Positions 37,739 to 46,093 of a DNA stretch of 64,000 bases are shown here, piece after piece. The DNA is from CAVQMC01 sp963713505 (GTDB lineage: Bacteria > Bacteroidota > Ignavibacteria > Ignavibacteriales > Ignavibacteriaceae). Each line of letters begins with the position of its first letter. Within the stretch, counting starts at the first letter, position 1. The notes beneath the pieces are model-generated. The model was not told the origin of the DNA. It saw nothing but the letters and a program-made list of their open reading frames with translations, and did no database searches. The stretch lies in assembly GCA_963713505.1 (NCBI GenBank), contig CAVQMC010000020.1:310001-374000 (forward strand), in the 5' to 3' direction. The position numbers and the translations under genes were made by a program.

Positions 37739-39739
37739 TTATTTAGAATTTTCTAAAACGATCTCAGCAATATCTTTTACTCCCACCTCATCTTCTTTTT
37801 GATGATGTTTTACTCCATCAGTCATCATCGTCATACAAAAAGGACAAGCAGAAGCAATAGTATCGGCTTTTGTATCCAGTGCTTCCCTGGATCTTTCAAC
37901 ATTTATGCTGCCGCCTTCTTCATCTTCAAGGAACATCCTCCCTCCTCCGGCTCCACAGCACAATCCCCTGCTTTTATTTCTCTGCATCTCAACAAAATCC
38001 AAACCTTTAATTTTTTTAAGAGATTCTCTTGGAGAATCATAAACTTTATTATATCTGCCAAGATAACATGAATCATGGTATGTAACACGATTCTCCGCAG
38101 ATTCATCTTGTAATTGTATTTTTCCGGAACTAAGTAATTCATCAATTAATTGGGTATGATGCATTACCTCAAAATTTCCGCCGAATTGTTTATATTCATT
38201 TCCTAACGAATGAAAACAATGCGGACAAGCAGTTACAATTTTTTTAACATTATATTTGTTTAATGTTTCTATGTTTTCCTGAATCAACATTTGCGCAAGA
38301 TATTCGTTGCCAAGTCTTCTTGCTGTATCACCGTTGCATTTTTCTTCAGTACCTAAAATTCTGAAATTAATATTGGCTTTTTGCATGAGAGTAGCAAATG
38401 CTTGTGAAACTTTTTTGTATCGGTTGTCATAAGAACCTGCACAACCTACCCAAAATAAAATATCACAATTTGAATCTTCCGCCATTGTTTTAATATTCAT
38501 TCCCTCAGCCCATTCTGCTCTATCGGCAGGATTAAAGGCCCAAGGAGTGAAATTTGTTTCCAAGCTCTTAAAAACCGGATTCAAATTTGATGGAAATTCC
38601 GATTCAGTTAGAACTAAATTTCTTCTCATATCAACTATGCTGTCAACGTGTTCAATCATTACAGGGCATTCCTGCACACATGACATACAAGTTGTACACT
38701 GCCAAAGTTCTTTATCTGTTATATAATTATGAACAAGTGTTTTTTCTAAAATTTCACCTTCTGTAACTCCATTTGCAAGCAAAGCTGCCGCATCTTTTGT
38801 TCTCCGGCGAATATCTACCATAATTTTTCTAGGTGAAAGAGATTTCCCAACAATATTTGCCGGACAAGCAGCGGTGCATCTTCCGCATTCCGTGCATGAA
38901 TAACCATCAAGTATTTGTTTCCATGATAACTGCTGGATATCTAAAACACCAAATATTTCAGCATTTTCATCTTCAAGATCAAGTGGTTTTAAAGTATTTC
39001 TTATTGAATCTAAATTAGAAAAATATGTATTTGGAATAGAAGTTAAAACATGCAAGTGTTTTGAGTAAGGTAAAAAATTTAAAAAACCAAATACTATTAC
39101 TATATGCGACCACCAGAATATTTCATATAAAGAATTTGCTGCAGCAGTATTTCCGGAATAAAATAAATGACTTAATCCATAAGTTAAAGGTCTGACCTCA
39201 TATTCACCTAAAACAAAATTATGTTTTGCAATTAAAGCTGTATTTTGTCCGAACATTGCAATAACAACAAACATAATCCAAACTAAAATTATTGTTGCAT
39301 CAAGTTTTTCTTCTTTACCAACCTCTAAACGAGGTATATGCAAAACATATCTTCTGTATAAAGCATACAGACAGGATAAAATCACTAGTAATCCGAAAAT
39401 ATCTTCTACAAAAGTTACAAGAGAATAAAAATATCCGGTAAATTCCAAATTAAAAGGTGAATAAAACCCTTGAATAATTGCTTCTAAAACAGCAAAGATA
39501 AAAAGAACAAATCCCCAAAAAATTAAAAAGTGAAGTATTCCTGCTTTTGGATCTCTCAATAATTTAGATTGACCAAAAGCTACTTTTAAAACTTTTTGAA
39601 TTCTAGCCCCAATGTTACCAAATCTATCATCTTTCTTTTTAGCAACCAGCATGTACCGAATTAAGTTTCTGCAGCTCCAGAAGAAGAAACCGAATGCAGC
39701 AATAAAAACAATAATGAAGACGATATTTTTTAATTCCAT
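37739..39739 (-). CDS. Membrane Fe-S oxidoreductase (HdrD/GlpC-like with NarI-type membrane domain)
   Basis: 666-aa fusion. The N-terminus has about five or six membrane helices resembling the nitrate-reductase gamma subunit. Two 4Fe-4S clusters follow at about residue 285 (CTECGRCTAACP) and about 355 (CTTCMSCVQECP). Two CCG domains follow (VGCAGSYDNRYKK...CPHCFHSLG and HDSCYLGRYNK...CCGAGGGRMF...CPFCMTMM), as in heterodisulfide reductase HdrD. It probably passes electrons between quinone and a soluble partner, perhaps electron-transfer flavoprotein from acyl-CoA oxidation. That partner is inferred. Confidence 0.88.
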   Translation of the reverse strand: MELKNIVFIIVFIAAFGFFFWSCRNLIRYMLVAKKKDDRFGNIGARIQKVLKVAFGQSKLLRDPKAGILHFLIFWGFVLFIFAVLEAIIQGFYSPFNLEFTGYFYSLVTFVEDIFGLLVILSCLYALYRRYVLHIPRLEVGKEEKLDATIILVWIMFVVIAMFGQNTALIAKHNFVLGEYEVRPLTYGLSHLFYSGNTAAANSLYEIFWWSHIVIVFGFLNFLPYSKHLHVLTSIPNTYFSNLDSIRNTLKPLDLEDENAEIFGVLDIQQLSWKQILDGYSCTECGRCTAACPANIVGKSLSPRKIMVDIRRRTKDAAALLANGVTEGEILEKTLVHNYITDKELWQCTTCMSCVQECPVMIEHVDSIVDMRRNLVLTESEFPSNLNPVFKSLETNFTPWAFNPADRAEWAEGMNIKTMAEDSNCDILFWVGCAGSYDNRYKKVSQAFATLMQKANINFRILGTEEKCNGDTARRLGNEYLAQMLIQENIETLNKYNVKKIVTACPHCFHSLGNEYKQFGGNFEVMHHTQLIDELLSSGKIQLQDESAENRVTYHDSCYLGRYNKVYDSPRESLKKIKGLDFVEMQRNKSRGLCCGAGGGRMFLEDEEGGSINVERSREALDTKADTIASACPFCMTMMTDGVKHHQKEDEVGVKDIAEIVLENSK

Positions 39740-39782
39740 ATTAAGTATTTTTTCCGGATAAATTGAATAATAAGATCAATTA

Positions 39783-40364
39783 TTATTTTTGTTTTCTAAA
39801 TTTTTTAATACCAATATAAATTGATGTTCCAGCTAAAATTTTAGCTAATGTCCATAAACTAAATAATGCTGCTCCTAATGCGATAGATTCAGATAAATTG
39901 TGCAGATAAAATGTATTTAGAAATAATGTCCCTGAAGCAATTATTAAAATTTCGCCTAATAAAAATGTAATAAAAACTAGCGCATAATTTTTTGTATTCT
40001 TAATTAAAAGACCTGTTAAAAAAGCGGCTAACGGAAAAGCTAATAAATAACCGCCTGTTGGTCCGAATAATTGCATGATACCGATTGAAAGATCGGTTGA
40101 AGGTGCAAATACAGGCAATCCGATTGTTCCCAATGCTAAATATAATACCTGGCTGTATAAGCCGTTTCTTGCGCCAAGAAATGCGCCTGATAATAAAACT
40201 ATCATTGTTTGAAATGTAAAAGGAACAGGTTTAGTTGGAATAGAAACTTGAGCTGCAATTGCAGTTAATAAAGTAAAAGCAAAAATTCCTAATAAATCTT
40301 TTGTAGCTTGTAAAGATAGAAGCTTTATTAATTTGTTTTCCTGAACATTCTGTTTTGTATACAT
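39783..40364 (-). CDS. bioY: Biotin transporter BioY
   Basis: 193-aa S-component of an ECF-type biotin transporter with about six membrane helices. Family motifs: KPVPFTFQTMIVLLSGAFLGARNG near residue 48, LYLALGTIGLPVFA, and FGPTGGYLLAFPLAAFLTG. BioY can act alone or with the shared EcfAT module, which is not in this window. Its presence suggests biotin scavenging. Ten bases separate it from the hydrolase gene upstream on the same strand. Confidence 0.94.
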   Translation of the reverse strand: MYTKQNVQENKLIKLLSLQATKDLLGIFAFTLLTAIAAQVSIPTKPVPFTFQTMIVLLSGAFLGARNGLYSQVLYLALGTIGLPVFAPSTDLSIGIMQLFGPTGGYLLAFPLAAFLTGLLIKNTKNYALVFITFLLGEILIIASGTLFLNTFYLHNLSESIALGAALFSLWTLAKILAGTSIYIGIKKFRKQK

Positions 40365-40374
40365 GTGTTTTTCC

Positions 40375-41208
40375 TTAATTCATAAATTTTCTAAAAAAAC
40401 TAAGTGTATTATTTAGAACCGAATCAAATTTTGGATTGCTGCCTTCAAACGGATGTTTTACATCGAAAGTATGTCCGGTTGAAGGAATTGAAATAAATTC
40501 TGTTTTTGATTTATCCGACCAATTATAAACTTTTTCAGCTTCGGATAATTTAACTGCTAAATCTTGTTCACCATGAATTATTAATAACGGTTTATTCAAT
40601 TTATTAACCGCATTCTCAATATTCAAGCTTGAATCATTATTTTTTTCGATATCTTCCAATAAATCAACATTCAATCTCATCCTCTGTTTTGTTCTTGTAT
40701 TCATTACTTCAATATAACCTCTTTTGCGCCACTCTTCTTTTTGCCGATCAGTATATCTATCAAAATTCGAAACAGAAGACCAAATTGCAACCGCACTAAT
40801 ATCTTTTCTTTTAGAAGCAGTTAATAATGAAATTCCTCCTCCTCTGCTGTGTCCGACTAATCCAATTTTATTATTAATTGCTTTACCTAAAAATCCTTTT
40901 TTAAATGAATCAATTAATTCATTTAGTTCACTTATTTCCAGAGAAAAAGTATTTTCTGCAAATTTATCTAATTCAACAAAGTCAGTTAAACTTTCTCCAA
41001 CACCATTATGCGAAAAATTAAATGTAACAGAAAAAAATCCTTTATCTGCAAAATAATTTCCTATATAAGGACCAAAGCCCCAATCTTTAAATCCTTTAAA
41101 ACCATGAACAAAAATCAAACATGGTTTCTTTTCAAAATCTTCTTCTCCGAAAGCAGTAATTCTAATTTTATTATTGCGACTCGTAGAAAGTATAAAATCT
41201 CTGCTCAT
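40375..41208 (-). CDS. Alpha/beta hydrolase
   Basis: 277-aa serine hydrolase of the dienelactone-hydrolase/peptidase-like type. The oxyanion segment is FVHGFKGFKDWG, the nucleophile is Ser in GHSRGGG (about residue 118), the acid is probably Asp in GEQDLAV, and the catalytic His is in STGHTFDV. No signal peptide. Substrate unknown; an ester or small thioester is possible. Precedes bioY on the same strand, though a role in biotin synthesis (BioH-like) is not supported by the sequence. Confidence 0.85.
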   Translation of the reverse strand: MSRDFILSTSRNNKIRITAFGEEDFEKKPCLIFVHGFKGFKDWGFGPYIGNYFADKGFFSVTFNFSHNGVGESLTDFVELDKFAENTFSLEISELNELIDSFKKGFLGKAINNKIGLVGHSRGGGISLLTASKRKDISAVAIWSSVSNFDRYTDRQKEEWRKRGYIEVMNTRTKQRMRLNVDLLEDIEKNNDSSLNIENAVNKLNKPLLIIHGEQDLAVKLSEAEKVYNWSDKSKTEFISIPSTGHTFDVKHPFEGSNPKFDSVLNNTLSFFRKFMN

Positions 41209-41378
41209 TGGGATTAAATATGCTTATTAAAGTCTGAAAAGTCAAGAATTTGATTGTTTTTCAAACATTTTCTTTTAAAATAATTAAAATAGTTATTTTT
41301 GCGGATTTTTTGAAAATCTTTGTTTTTACAGCTTATTTAATTATTTTTTCAAACATCTAAGAAGGAAAAATTTATTTG

Positions 41379-42521
41379 ATGAATTTTAATTTTAATGAAG
41401 ATCAAAAAATGTTACGAGGTCTTGTAAAGGAATTTACCGATGCCGAAATAAGACCTTTAGCCAGAGAAATTGATGAAAATGAAAAAATACCTGAAGAATT
41501 AATTAAGAAAATTGCTGAAGTTGGTTTTCTCGGAACTGCATTTCCTGAAGAATACGGGGGCGGAGGTTTTGGTGAAATAGGATACTGCATACTTCAAGAA
41601 GAAGTAACAAGAGGATGCAGTTCAACAGCAACATTTATCGGAGCACATCAATCAATTGGTACAAATGCTATATATTTAGGAGGTTCGGAAGAATTAAAGA
41701 AAAAATATTTACCTTTATTAACTTCTGGTGAAAAAATTGCTGCATTTGCTTTAACTGAACCGGAAGCGGGTTCGGATTCATTTAATTTAAGGACAAAAGC
41801 AAAACTTGTAAAAGATAAATGGATTTTAAATGGAAATAAATCTTGGATTACAAATGGTTCAATTGCAAATGTTTTTTCTGTTTTTGCAAGAACTGAAAAG
41901 GGAATTACAGGTTTTGTAGTTGATGCTGATGCTCCAGGTGTTATTGTTGGAGCAAATGAAAAAAAATTAGGAATTAAAGGAAGTGCTACAAATTCAATTA
42001 CATTTGAAAATGTTGAAATTCCAAAAGAAAATATTATCGGTACCGATGGTAGAGGTTTTTTAATTGCTATGGATACTTTAAATGCAGGAAGATTAGGATT
42101 AGGAGCCTGCTGTTTGGGAGCTTCAAAAGAACTGCTTGAAATGTCCACTAATTATTCTAAACAGCGTAAACAATTTAATCAGACAATTTCTAATTTTCAG
42201 GCAATCCAGTTTATGCTTGCTGATATTGCAGCAAAAATTTATTCAATGGAAAGTATAATTTACAGAACTGCAGCAAAATACGATAATAAAGAAGATATTA
42301 CTAAAGAAGCAGCAATCGTAAAATTAATATCATCAGAAGCAATGGCAGATATTGCAGATAAAGCTTTACAAATTCACGGCGGAATGGGATTTTCCAGAGA
42401 ACTTCCATTGGAAAGACTTTTTAGAGATGCAAGGATTTTAAAAATATTCGAAGGAACAAATGAAATTCAAAAGCTTATAATAAGTAGAAATGTTATCAAG
42501 AATAACGGGAAATGGAAATAA
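41379..42521 (+). CDS. Acyl-CoA dehydrogenase
   Basis: 380-aa FAD enzyme of beta-oxidation. Motifs include AFALTEPEAGSDSF and WITNGSIANVF in the middle domain, and LQIHGGMGFSRELPLERLFRDARILKIFEGTNEIQ at the C-terminus (quoted here only as landmarks), with the catalytic Glu in FEGTNE. It resembles short-chain (butyryl-CoA) dehydrogenases. ATG 41379 follows AGAAGGAAAAA; the TTG three bases earlier is less likely. It is followed four bases later by the HisA-like gene. Confidence 0.93.
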   Translation: MNFNFNEDQKMLRGLVKEFTDAEIRPLAREIDENEKIPEELIKKIAEVGFLGTAFPEEYGGGGFGEIGYCILQEEVTRGCSSTATFIGAHQSIGTNAIYLGGSEELKKKYLPLLTSGEKIAAFALTEPEAGSDSFNLRTKAKLVKDKWILNGNKSWITNGSIANVFSVFARTEKGITGFVVDADAPGVIVGANEKKLGIKGSATNSITFENVEIPKENIIGTDGRGFLIAMDTLNAGRLGLGACCLGASKELLEMSTNYSKQRKQFNQTISNFQAIQFMLADIAAKIYSMESIIYRTAAKYDNKEDITKEAAIVKLISSEAMADIADKALQIHGGMGFSRELPLERLFRDARILKIFEGTNEIQKLIISRNVIKNNGKWK

Positions 42522-42525
42522 CAAA

Positions 42526-43281
42526 ATGACAAAGTATCTTTTAGTAATTCCTTCTATTGATATAAAACATGGTAAAACCGTAAGAGTTGTACAGGGAATT
42601 CCGGAACTTGACTGCAAAGAATACGGAAGCGATCCCGTTGAAATGGCTAAAATTTGGAGAGCAGAAAATGCAAAAATGATTCATGTTGTGGATTTTGATG
42701 CAATTCAAGATCCTTCAAATAGAAATATTAATACTCTTAATGAAATTTGTACGTCGGTTATAATTCCAATTGAATTTGCAGGCGGAGTCAGAACTATGGA
42801 AGATGCAAAAAAAGTCTTTGATGCCGGTGTGAGCAGAATTGTAATCAGTACTATGGCTCTTGAAAAACAAGAGGAATTTATAAAGTTATTTGAGTATTTT
42901 GGACCTGCAAAAGTTGTTGTTGCTTTAGATGTTATCGATGAAGAAATAGTTGTCCGAGGCAGAAGAATAAAAACAGGAATTCCTTATTTAGATTTTGCTA
43001 AAAAAATGAAGGCAATCGGTGTAGAAAGATTAATAGTTACTGATGTTACAAGAAACGGTGTTCTTGGCGGTCCTAATCTTATTTTATCTAAAAGAGTTGC
43101 CGAATTAACCGGAATAAAAGTTACTCACTCAGGCGGAATTAGAAATAAAGATGAATTAATGGATGTACAAAGTTTAATTAATGCTGGCGTTGATTCTGTA
43201 ATTGTAGGAAGAGCTTTATACGAAAATAAATTTCCATGTCAAAAATTATGGCGTGTTGCCGAATCAGGAATATTTAATTAA
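42526..43281 (+). CDS. HisA-like phosphoribosyl-imidazole isomerase homologue, key Asp replaced
   Basis: 251-aa (beta/alpha)8 barrel of the HisA/HisF family. The N-terminal catalytic Asp is kept (IPSIDIKHG), as are AGGVRTMEDA, VALDV, SGGIRNKDEL and VIVGRALYE. The second catalytic Asp, found in the conserved DG turn of HisA (the D169 position of the Thermotoga enzyme), is Asn here: VTDVTRNGVLGGPN. No other his gene is in the window, and the gene follows an acyl-CoA dehydrogenase. It may be a paralogue with another function; true HisA remains possible. ATG 42526 has GGGAAATGG upstream. The longer frame from 42490 lies within the preceding gene. Confidence 0.8.
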   Translation: MTKYLLVIPSIDIKHGKTVRVVQGIPELDCKEYGSDPVEMAKIWRAENAKMIHVVDFDAIQDPSNRNINTLNEICTSVIIPIEFAGGVRTMEDAKKVFDAGVSRIVISTMALEKQEEFIKLFEYFGPAKVVVALDVIDEEIVVRGRRIKTGIPYLDFAKKMKAIGVERLIVTDVTRNGVLGGPNLILSKRVAELTGIKVTHSGGIRNKDELMDVQSLINAGVDSVIVGRALYENKFPCQKLWRVAESGIFN

Positions 43282-43292
43282 AGGAAATTATT

Positions 43293-43844
43293 ATGGATAA
43301 CAATAGTACTATTCACAGTAGTTTCTGGGCAAATCTATTTAACACCCCTCCAGAAAAAAAAGATCTGAGAATCACACTTCAAAATCTTCCTGTATTTAAA
43401 GATCTTTCTAAAAATGATATTAGAATTTTGTTAGATATCGTTCACTTAAGAAATTATTTAGCAGGAGAATATGTATTTTATCAAGGCGATCCGGGAATTG
43501 GTTTATATATTATAAGAGATGGAGAGATAGAAATTAAAAGAAGTGATGAAAACGGCAATACAATGATGCTTGCAAACTTCGGCAAAGGTGATTTTTTCGG
43601 GGAACTTGCATTAGTAGACGGAGAAAAAAGATCAGCTTCAGCAATTGCTAAAACTGATTCAAGATTAGCTGTAATTTTCAAACCGGATTTAGAAGAGTTT
43701 ATTCAAGCATATCCTAGAAAAGGTAATAAAATTTTAGAAGGACTAAATCAAATTATTGTTGTCAGATTAAGAACTTTAAATGAAGATCATTTTAAATTAC
43801 AAAATCAATCGAAAATAAATTCGGAGAAGAATTATGGAACCTAA
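43293..43844 (+). CDS. Cyclic-nucleotide-binding domain protein without DNA-binding domain
   Basis: 183-aa protein with one cNMP-binding domain: LAGEYVFYQGDPGIGLYIIRDGEIEI, and the phosphate cassette FFGELALVDGEKRSASAIA with the nucleotide-contacting Arg. Unlike CRP/FNR it ends about 50 residues later with no helix-turn-helix. It may control a partner by contact or act as a nucleotide sensor. Its 3' end overlaps the UspA gene by 11 bp, so the two are translationally coupled. Which nucleotide (cAMP, cGMP, none) cannot be read. Confidence 0.88.
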   Translation: MDNNSTIHSSFWANLFNTPPEKKDLRITLQNLPVFKDLSKNDIRILLDIVHLRNYLAGEYVFYQGDPGIGLYIIRDGEIEIKRSDENGNTMMLANFGKGDFFGELALVDGEKRSASAIAKTDSRLAVIFKPDLEEFIQAYPRKGNKILEGLNQIIVVRLRTLNEDHFKLQNQSKINSEKNYGT

Positions 43845-44337
43845 CATTAAAAAAATACTTGTTCCTATTGACTTTTCTGATTACTCAAAAAACTCTTTAA
43901 AATATTCTGTTAATTTTTCTAAATATTTCAATGCTGAACTTCATCTTGTTTATGTTGTTGAACCAGTAATTTATCCGCCGGATTTCAGCATGGGACAAAT
44001 AGCTATTCCATCTATGGATTTGGAAATGGACAAAAGAGCTAATGAAGAACTGGAAAAATTAGCAAAGAAAGAAATTCCATCCGACTCAAAAGTAAAACTT
44101 CATGTTAAAACTGGTAAACCTTATTTGGAAATTATTGAAACAGCCAGAGAAGAAAATATTGATATTATAATTATAGCAACTCACGGTCATACAGGTGTAG
44201 AACATATTTTATTCGGCAGCACTGCAGAAAAAGTTGTAAGAAAAGCTCCTTGTCCAGTACTAACAATAAGAGAACCGGTAAAAGGTTTTATGTTTGAGGA
44301 AGGAATGAAAAAGGAAGTTAAAGAGAGTAAAGAATAA
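43834..44337 (+). CDS. Universal stress protein (UspA family)
   Basis: 167-aa single-domain Usp. KKILVPIDFSDYSKNSL opens strand 1, and the ATP-binding motif GHTGVEHILFGSTAEKVVRKAPCPVL is complete, so nucleotide binding is expected. The C-terminus has a charged tail of about 25 residues. Translationally coupled to the cNMP-binding protein (11-bp overlap), which hints at a shared stress or energy signal. The stop lies one base from the convergent prenyl-synthase stop. Confidence 0.93.
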   Translation: MEPNIKKILVPIDFSDYSKNSLKYSVNFSKYFNAELHLVYVVEPVIYPPDFSMGQIAIPSMDLEMDKRANEELEKLAKKEIPSDSKVKLHVKTGKPYLEIIETAREENIDIIIIATHGHTGVEHILFGSTAEKVVRKAPCPVLTIREPVKGFMFEEGMKKEVKESKE

Positions 44338-44338
44338 A

Positions 44339-45319
44339 TTAGTTTTTTCTGTTAATTACAAATTCAACCAACGCTTCCAAAGCTACTTTACTTTGAGAAT
44401 CAGGTAAAACCTTGAGAGCTTCTAATGCTTTGTCTGAGAATTCTCTCGCAGTTTTTATTGCATAATCAATTCCATTGTTTTTACGTACAAATTCAATTAC
44501 TTTTTTAACTTTATCTTTACCGTTTCCATTTTTAATTATTTTAATTATTCCATCTGCTTCAGAACTGCTGACCTGCTTTAATGAATAAATTAATGGAAGA
44601 GTAATTTTTTTCTCTTTAATATCACCGCCGACGGGTTTTCCGATTAAACTGCTTGTACCTTCAAAATCTAATATATCATCTCTAATTTGAAATGCCATCC
44701 CTAAAGAAATTCCAAATTCCTGCATAGCTTTTTGATATTCTTCATTTGGTGTAGCACTTAATGATCCAATAAGACAGCAAGTTTCAAGTAAAGAAGCTGT
44801 TTTATCCGAAATAACTTTAAAATAAGTTTCTTCATCAATATCTAATTTTCTGGTTTTCTGAATCTGAAGCAGTTCACCTTCAGACATTCTTTTTACAGCG
44901 TTTGTTATTACACCAAGAAAGTCATAATCTTTTCCATCAACAGCAATCATTAAACCGCGAGATAAAAGGTAATCTCCCATTAATACGGCAACTTTGTTTT
45001 TAAATGCTCGGTTTATCGACCACACTCCCCTTCTTTTATCCGCATTATCAACAACATCGTCATGAATTAAAGTTGCAGTATGAAGTAATTCAACTAAAAC
45101 AGCTCCTCGAAAAGTCCGTTCACTAATTCCTCCGGAAACTTTAGCTGACAATAAAACAAGGAGCGGGCGAATTTTCTTTCCTTTTTGTCTCATTAAATAA
45201 TTCGCAACAAGATCGACAAGACCAACCTTAGATTTCATCGATTGTTTAAAAAGTTCGTTAAACTTTTCTAATTCAGATTTTATTGGTTTGCTTATTTCAG
45301 ATAGGTCTCTTTTAATCAC
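44339..45319 (-). CDS. Long-chain polyprenyl diphosphate synthase
   Basis: 326-aa trans-prenyltransferase building the side chain of menaquinone. First aspartate-rich motif HDDVVDNADKRRG near residue 87, second FQIRDDILDFEG near residue 210, plus KIRPLLVLL and the KTASLLETC stretch. Product length (hepta- to nonaprenyl) cannot be read. The ATG overlaps the tatC stop by 4 bp. Normal length. Confidence 0.94.
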   Translation of the reverse strand: MIKRDLSEISKPIKSELEKFNELFKQSMKSKVGLVDLVANYLMRQKGKKIRPLLVLLSAKVSGGISERTFRGAVLVELLHTATLIHDDVVDNADKRRGVWSINRAFKNKVAVLMGDYLLSRGLMIAVDGKDYDFLGVITNAVKRMSEGELLQIQKTRKLDIDEETYFKVISDKTASLLETCCLIGSLSATPNEEYQKAMQEFGISLGMAFQIRDDILDFEGTSSLIGKPVGGDIKEKKITLPLIYSLKQVSSSEADGIIKIIKNGNGKDKVKKVIEFVRKNNGIDYAIKTAREFSDKALEALKVLPDSQSKVALEALVEFVINRKN

Positions 45320-46080
45320 TTTTTCTTTGCTGCTATTTTTGATATAAATATACTTATTTCATATAACAAAGCCAGCGGAATAGCCAGCACAACTTGAGAA
45401 ACAGGATCTGTTCCAGGAGTTAGTACTGCTGCCAAAATCATTATAATTACTAATGCATGTTTCCTGTATTTTTTCATAAAGTTAGGTGAAAGAATTCCTA
45501 ACTTAGTCAAGAAGAATGAAATCAAAGGCAATTCAAATACAAAACCGGATGCAAGCATAACACTAATTATTATAGACATGTATTCGTCTATTGCAAAATT
45601 ATTTTCAATTGCAGTAGATCCGAATTGAGATGCAAATTTTAGGGTTAAAGGAAGCATAGCAAAATATGCAAATACAATTCCTATAAGGAAACTTACAGTA
45701 GAAAATATAACTACTGAAAGAATATATTTTCTTTCGTTACTTTTTAAAGCGGGTGCTATAAATTTCCAAAGCTGATAAAACAAATTTGGAAGACTTAAGA
45801 TAACACCGCCAATTATTGCAATTTGAACATATAAAAATAATTGTCCAAAAGGTCTTAAATTTTGAAGATGAGCACCTGAATCTTTTGCCGGTTTTAATAA
45901 AATTACATCTACCAAGTAATCTATAAAAATCCAGCAGACAATTGCACCAATAACCAATCCAATTGCCGAATAAATTATTCTCCATCTCAGTTCCTCGAGA
46001 TGTTCGAGGAATGTCATTTCCGATCCGGTTTCCTTTTCCTCGTCTTCTATTCTTTCCGTTGTTAATTCTTCGTTTGCCAC
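45316..46080 (-). CDS. tatC: Twin-arginine translocase subunit TatC
   Basis: 254-aa inner-membrane protein that receives twin-arginine signal peptides. An acidic N-terminal extension (about 20 aa) precedes the conserved FLEHLEELRWRI. Six membrane helices follow, with FVFELPLISFFLTKLG and AVLTPGTDPVSQ marking the C-terminal half. tatA/B are not in this window. It sits between glyA and the prenyl synthase on the same strand, with 4-bp and 13-bp junctions. Confidence 0.96.
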   Translation of the reverse strand: MANEELTTERIEDEEKETGSEMTFLEHLEELRWRIIYSAIGLVIGAIVCWIFIDYLVDVILLKPAKDSGAHLQNLRPFGQLFLYVQIAIIGGVILSLPNLFYQLWKFIAPALKSNERKYILSVVIFSTVSFLIGIVFAYFAMLPLTLKFASQFGSTAIENNFAIDEYMSIIISVMLASGFVFELPLISFFLTKLGILSPNFMKKYRKHALVIIMILAAVLTPGTDPVSQVVLAIPLALLYEISIFISKIAAKKK

Positions 46081-46093
46081 AATAAGTTACTTC

